Both the position numbers and the translations under genes were made by a program. From positions 1,364,001-1,428,000 of the forward strand of contig BCHX01000004.1 of assembly GCA_001599755.1 (NCBI GenBank): 64,000 bases of DNA, read 5' to 3'. Source of the stretch: Gliomastix tumulicola. Its lineage: Eukaryota > Ascomycota > Sordariomycetes > Hypocreales > Bionectriaceae. Positions 63,870 through 64,000 of this stretch are shown here, in pieces. Every line of letters starts with the position of its first letter. Positions within the stretch are counted from its first letter, which is position 1. The notes beneath the pieces were generated by a model that ran no database searches, was not told where the DNA came from, and saw only the letters and a program-made list of their open reading frames with translations.

Positions 63870-64000
63870 GGTGCGGCGGGAGGAGAGTCTGGAACGAGCG
63901 TGGATGGGAGAGGCTGGATGGTTTGAGAAACAATGCATGGGCTTGGGGGCTCTGCTTATTTTGTCTTGAAGTTCACCGTCCCTGAACCTGCCTCTCGGGC

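Noticed and set aside
62463..63926. A 487-residue plus-strand frame opposite the GH1 gene
   Set aside because: Antisense to a clear GH1 enzyme with both catalytic motifs; same GC-bias cause.
1..64000. CRISPR arrays, tRNA or rRNA genes, insertion sequences
   Set aside because: No spaced direct repeats, no cloverleaf with a T-loop consensus, and no transposase-like protein were found by eye; a tRNA scan was not possible here.

Overview
This window is nuclear DNA of a filamentous ascomycete (Pezizomycotina). The evidence is short GT-AG introns of about 50-80 nt inside genes, Zn2Cys6 and bZIP regulators, a HET-domain gene, an RTA1-family protein, a peroxisomal SKL C-terminus, and many secreted glycoside hydrolases. 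The exact taxon cannot be fixed from sequence alone; a Sordariomycete is a guess. I see no rRNA, tRNA, CRISPR array or intact transposon.

Region A (1-12.3 kb): the 3' end of an M64-type peptidase gene, then a compact set of reductases. These are an NmrA-like reductase, an AYR1-like SDR, an EXPERA (EBP/TMEM97) membrane protein, an SDR, a norsolorinic-ketoreductase-like SDR and a LovC/ToxD-like trans-enoyl reductase, arranged around one Zn2Cys6 regulator. An identical 15-mer (CCATTTCCCGCGCGC) occurs three times in this region, in promoter or 5' leader DNA of the regulator and two SDRs. A related block of about 130 bp lies upstream of both the NmrA and enoyl-reductase genes. It looks like a small co-regulated tailoring cluster whose scaffold-forming enzyme is not in view.

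Region B (12.3-33 kb): a HET protein, then mainly carbohydrate genes: a secreted GH16, a secreted GH43 with inserted chitobiase-C-like repeats and a C-terminal F5/8C domain, two sugar MFS transporters, and an ADP-ribosylglycohydrolase fused to a concanavalin-like domain. Also present are an alpha/beta hydrolase and a SnoaL / Zn2Cys6 / SDR trio.

Region C (33.6-52.5 kb): what looks like a catabolic cluster built on Baeyer-Villiger monooxygenases. It has two BVMOs, an alpha/beta-hydrolase esterase, a 4-coumarate-CoA-ligase-like enzyme ending in SKL, an SDR, an MFE-like SDR, an MFS transporter, a CorA-like membrane protein, a bZIP-DUF3425 regulator and a second regulator without a DNA-binding domain. 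Inferred logic: alcohol to ketone (SDR), ketone to ester or lactone (BVMO), hydrolysis (esterase), CoA activation in the peroxisome (ligase), beta-oxidation-type chain handling (MFE-like SDR). Every metabolic promoter carries TGACTCG or a close variant. Five genes carry an inactivating lesion: SDR nonsense, MFS frameshift, large internal deletion in BVMO1, bZIP nonsense, and BVMO2 nonsense plus a damaged splice acceptor. The genes on either side look intact. I read this as a co-regulated pathway caught while decaying, and it is the most interesting thing in the window.

Region D (52.7-64 kb): a Zn2Cys6 regulator divergent from an RTA1-family gene, a putative small secreted protein, an aspartate aminotransferase, a secreted GH3 beta-glucosidase and an intracellular GH1 beta-glucosidase.

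Exon boundaries were placed by hand from splice signals and checked for reading phase. They are models without transcript support.
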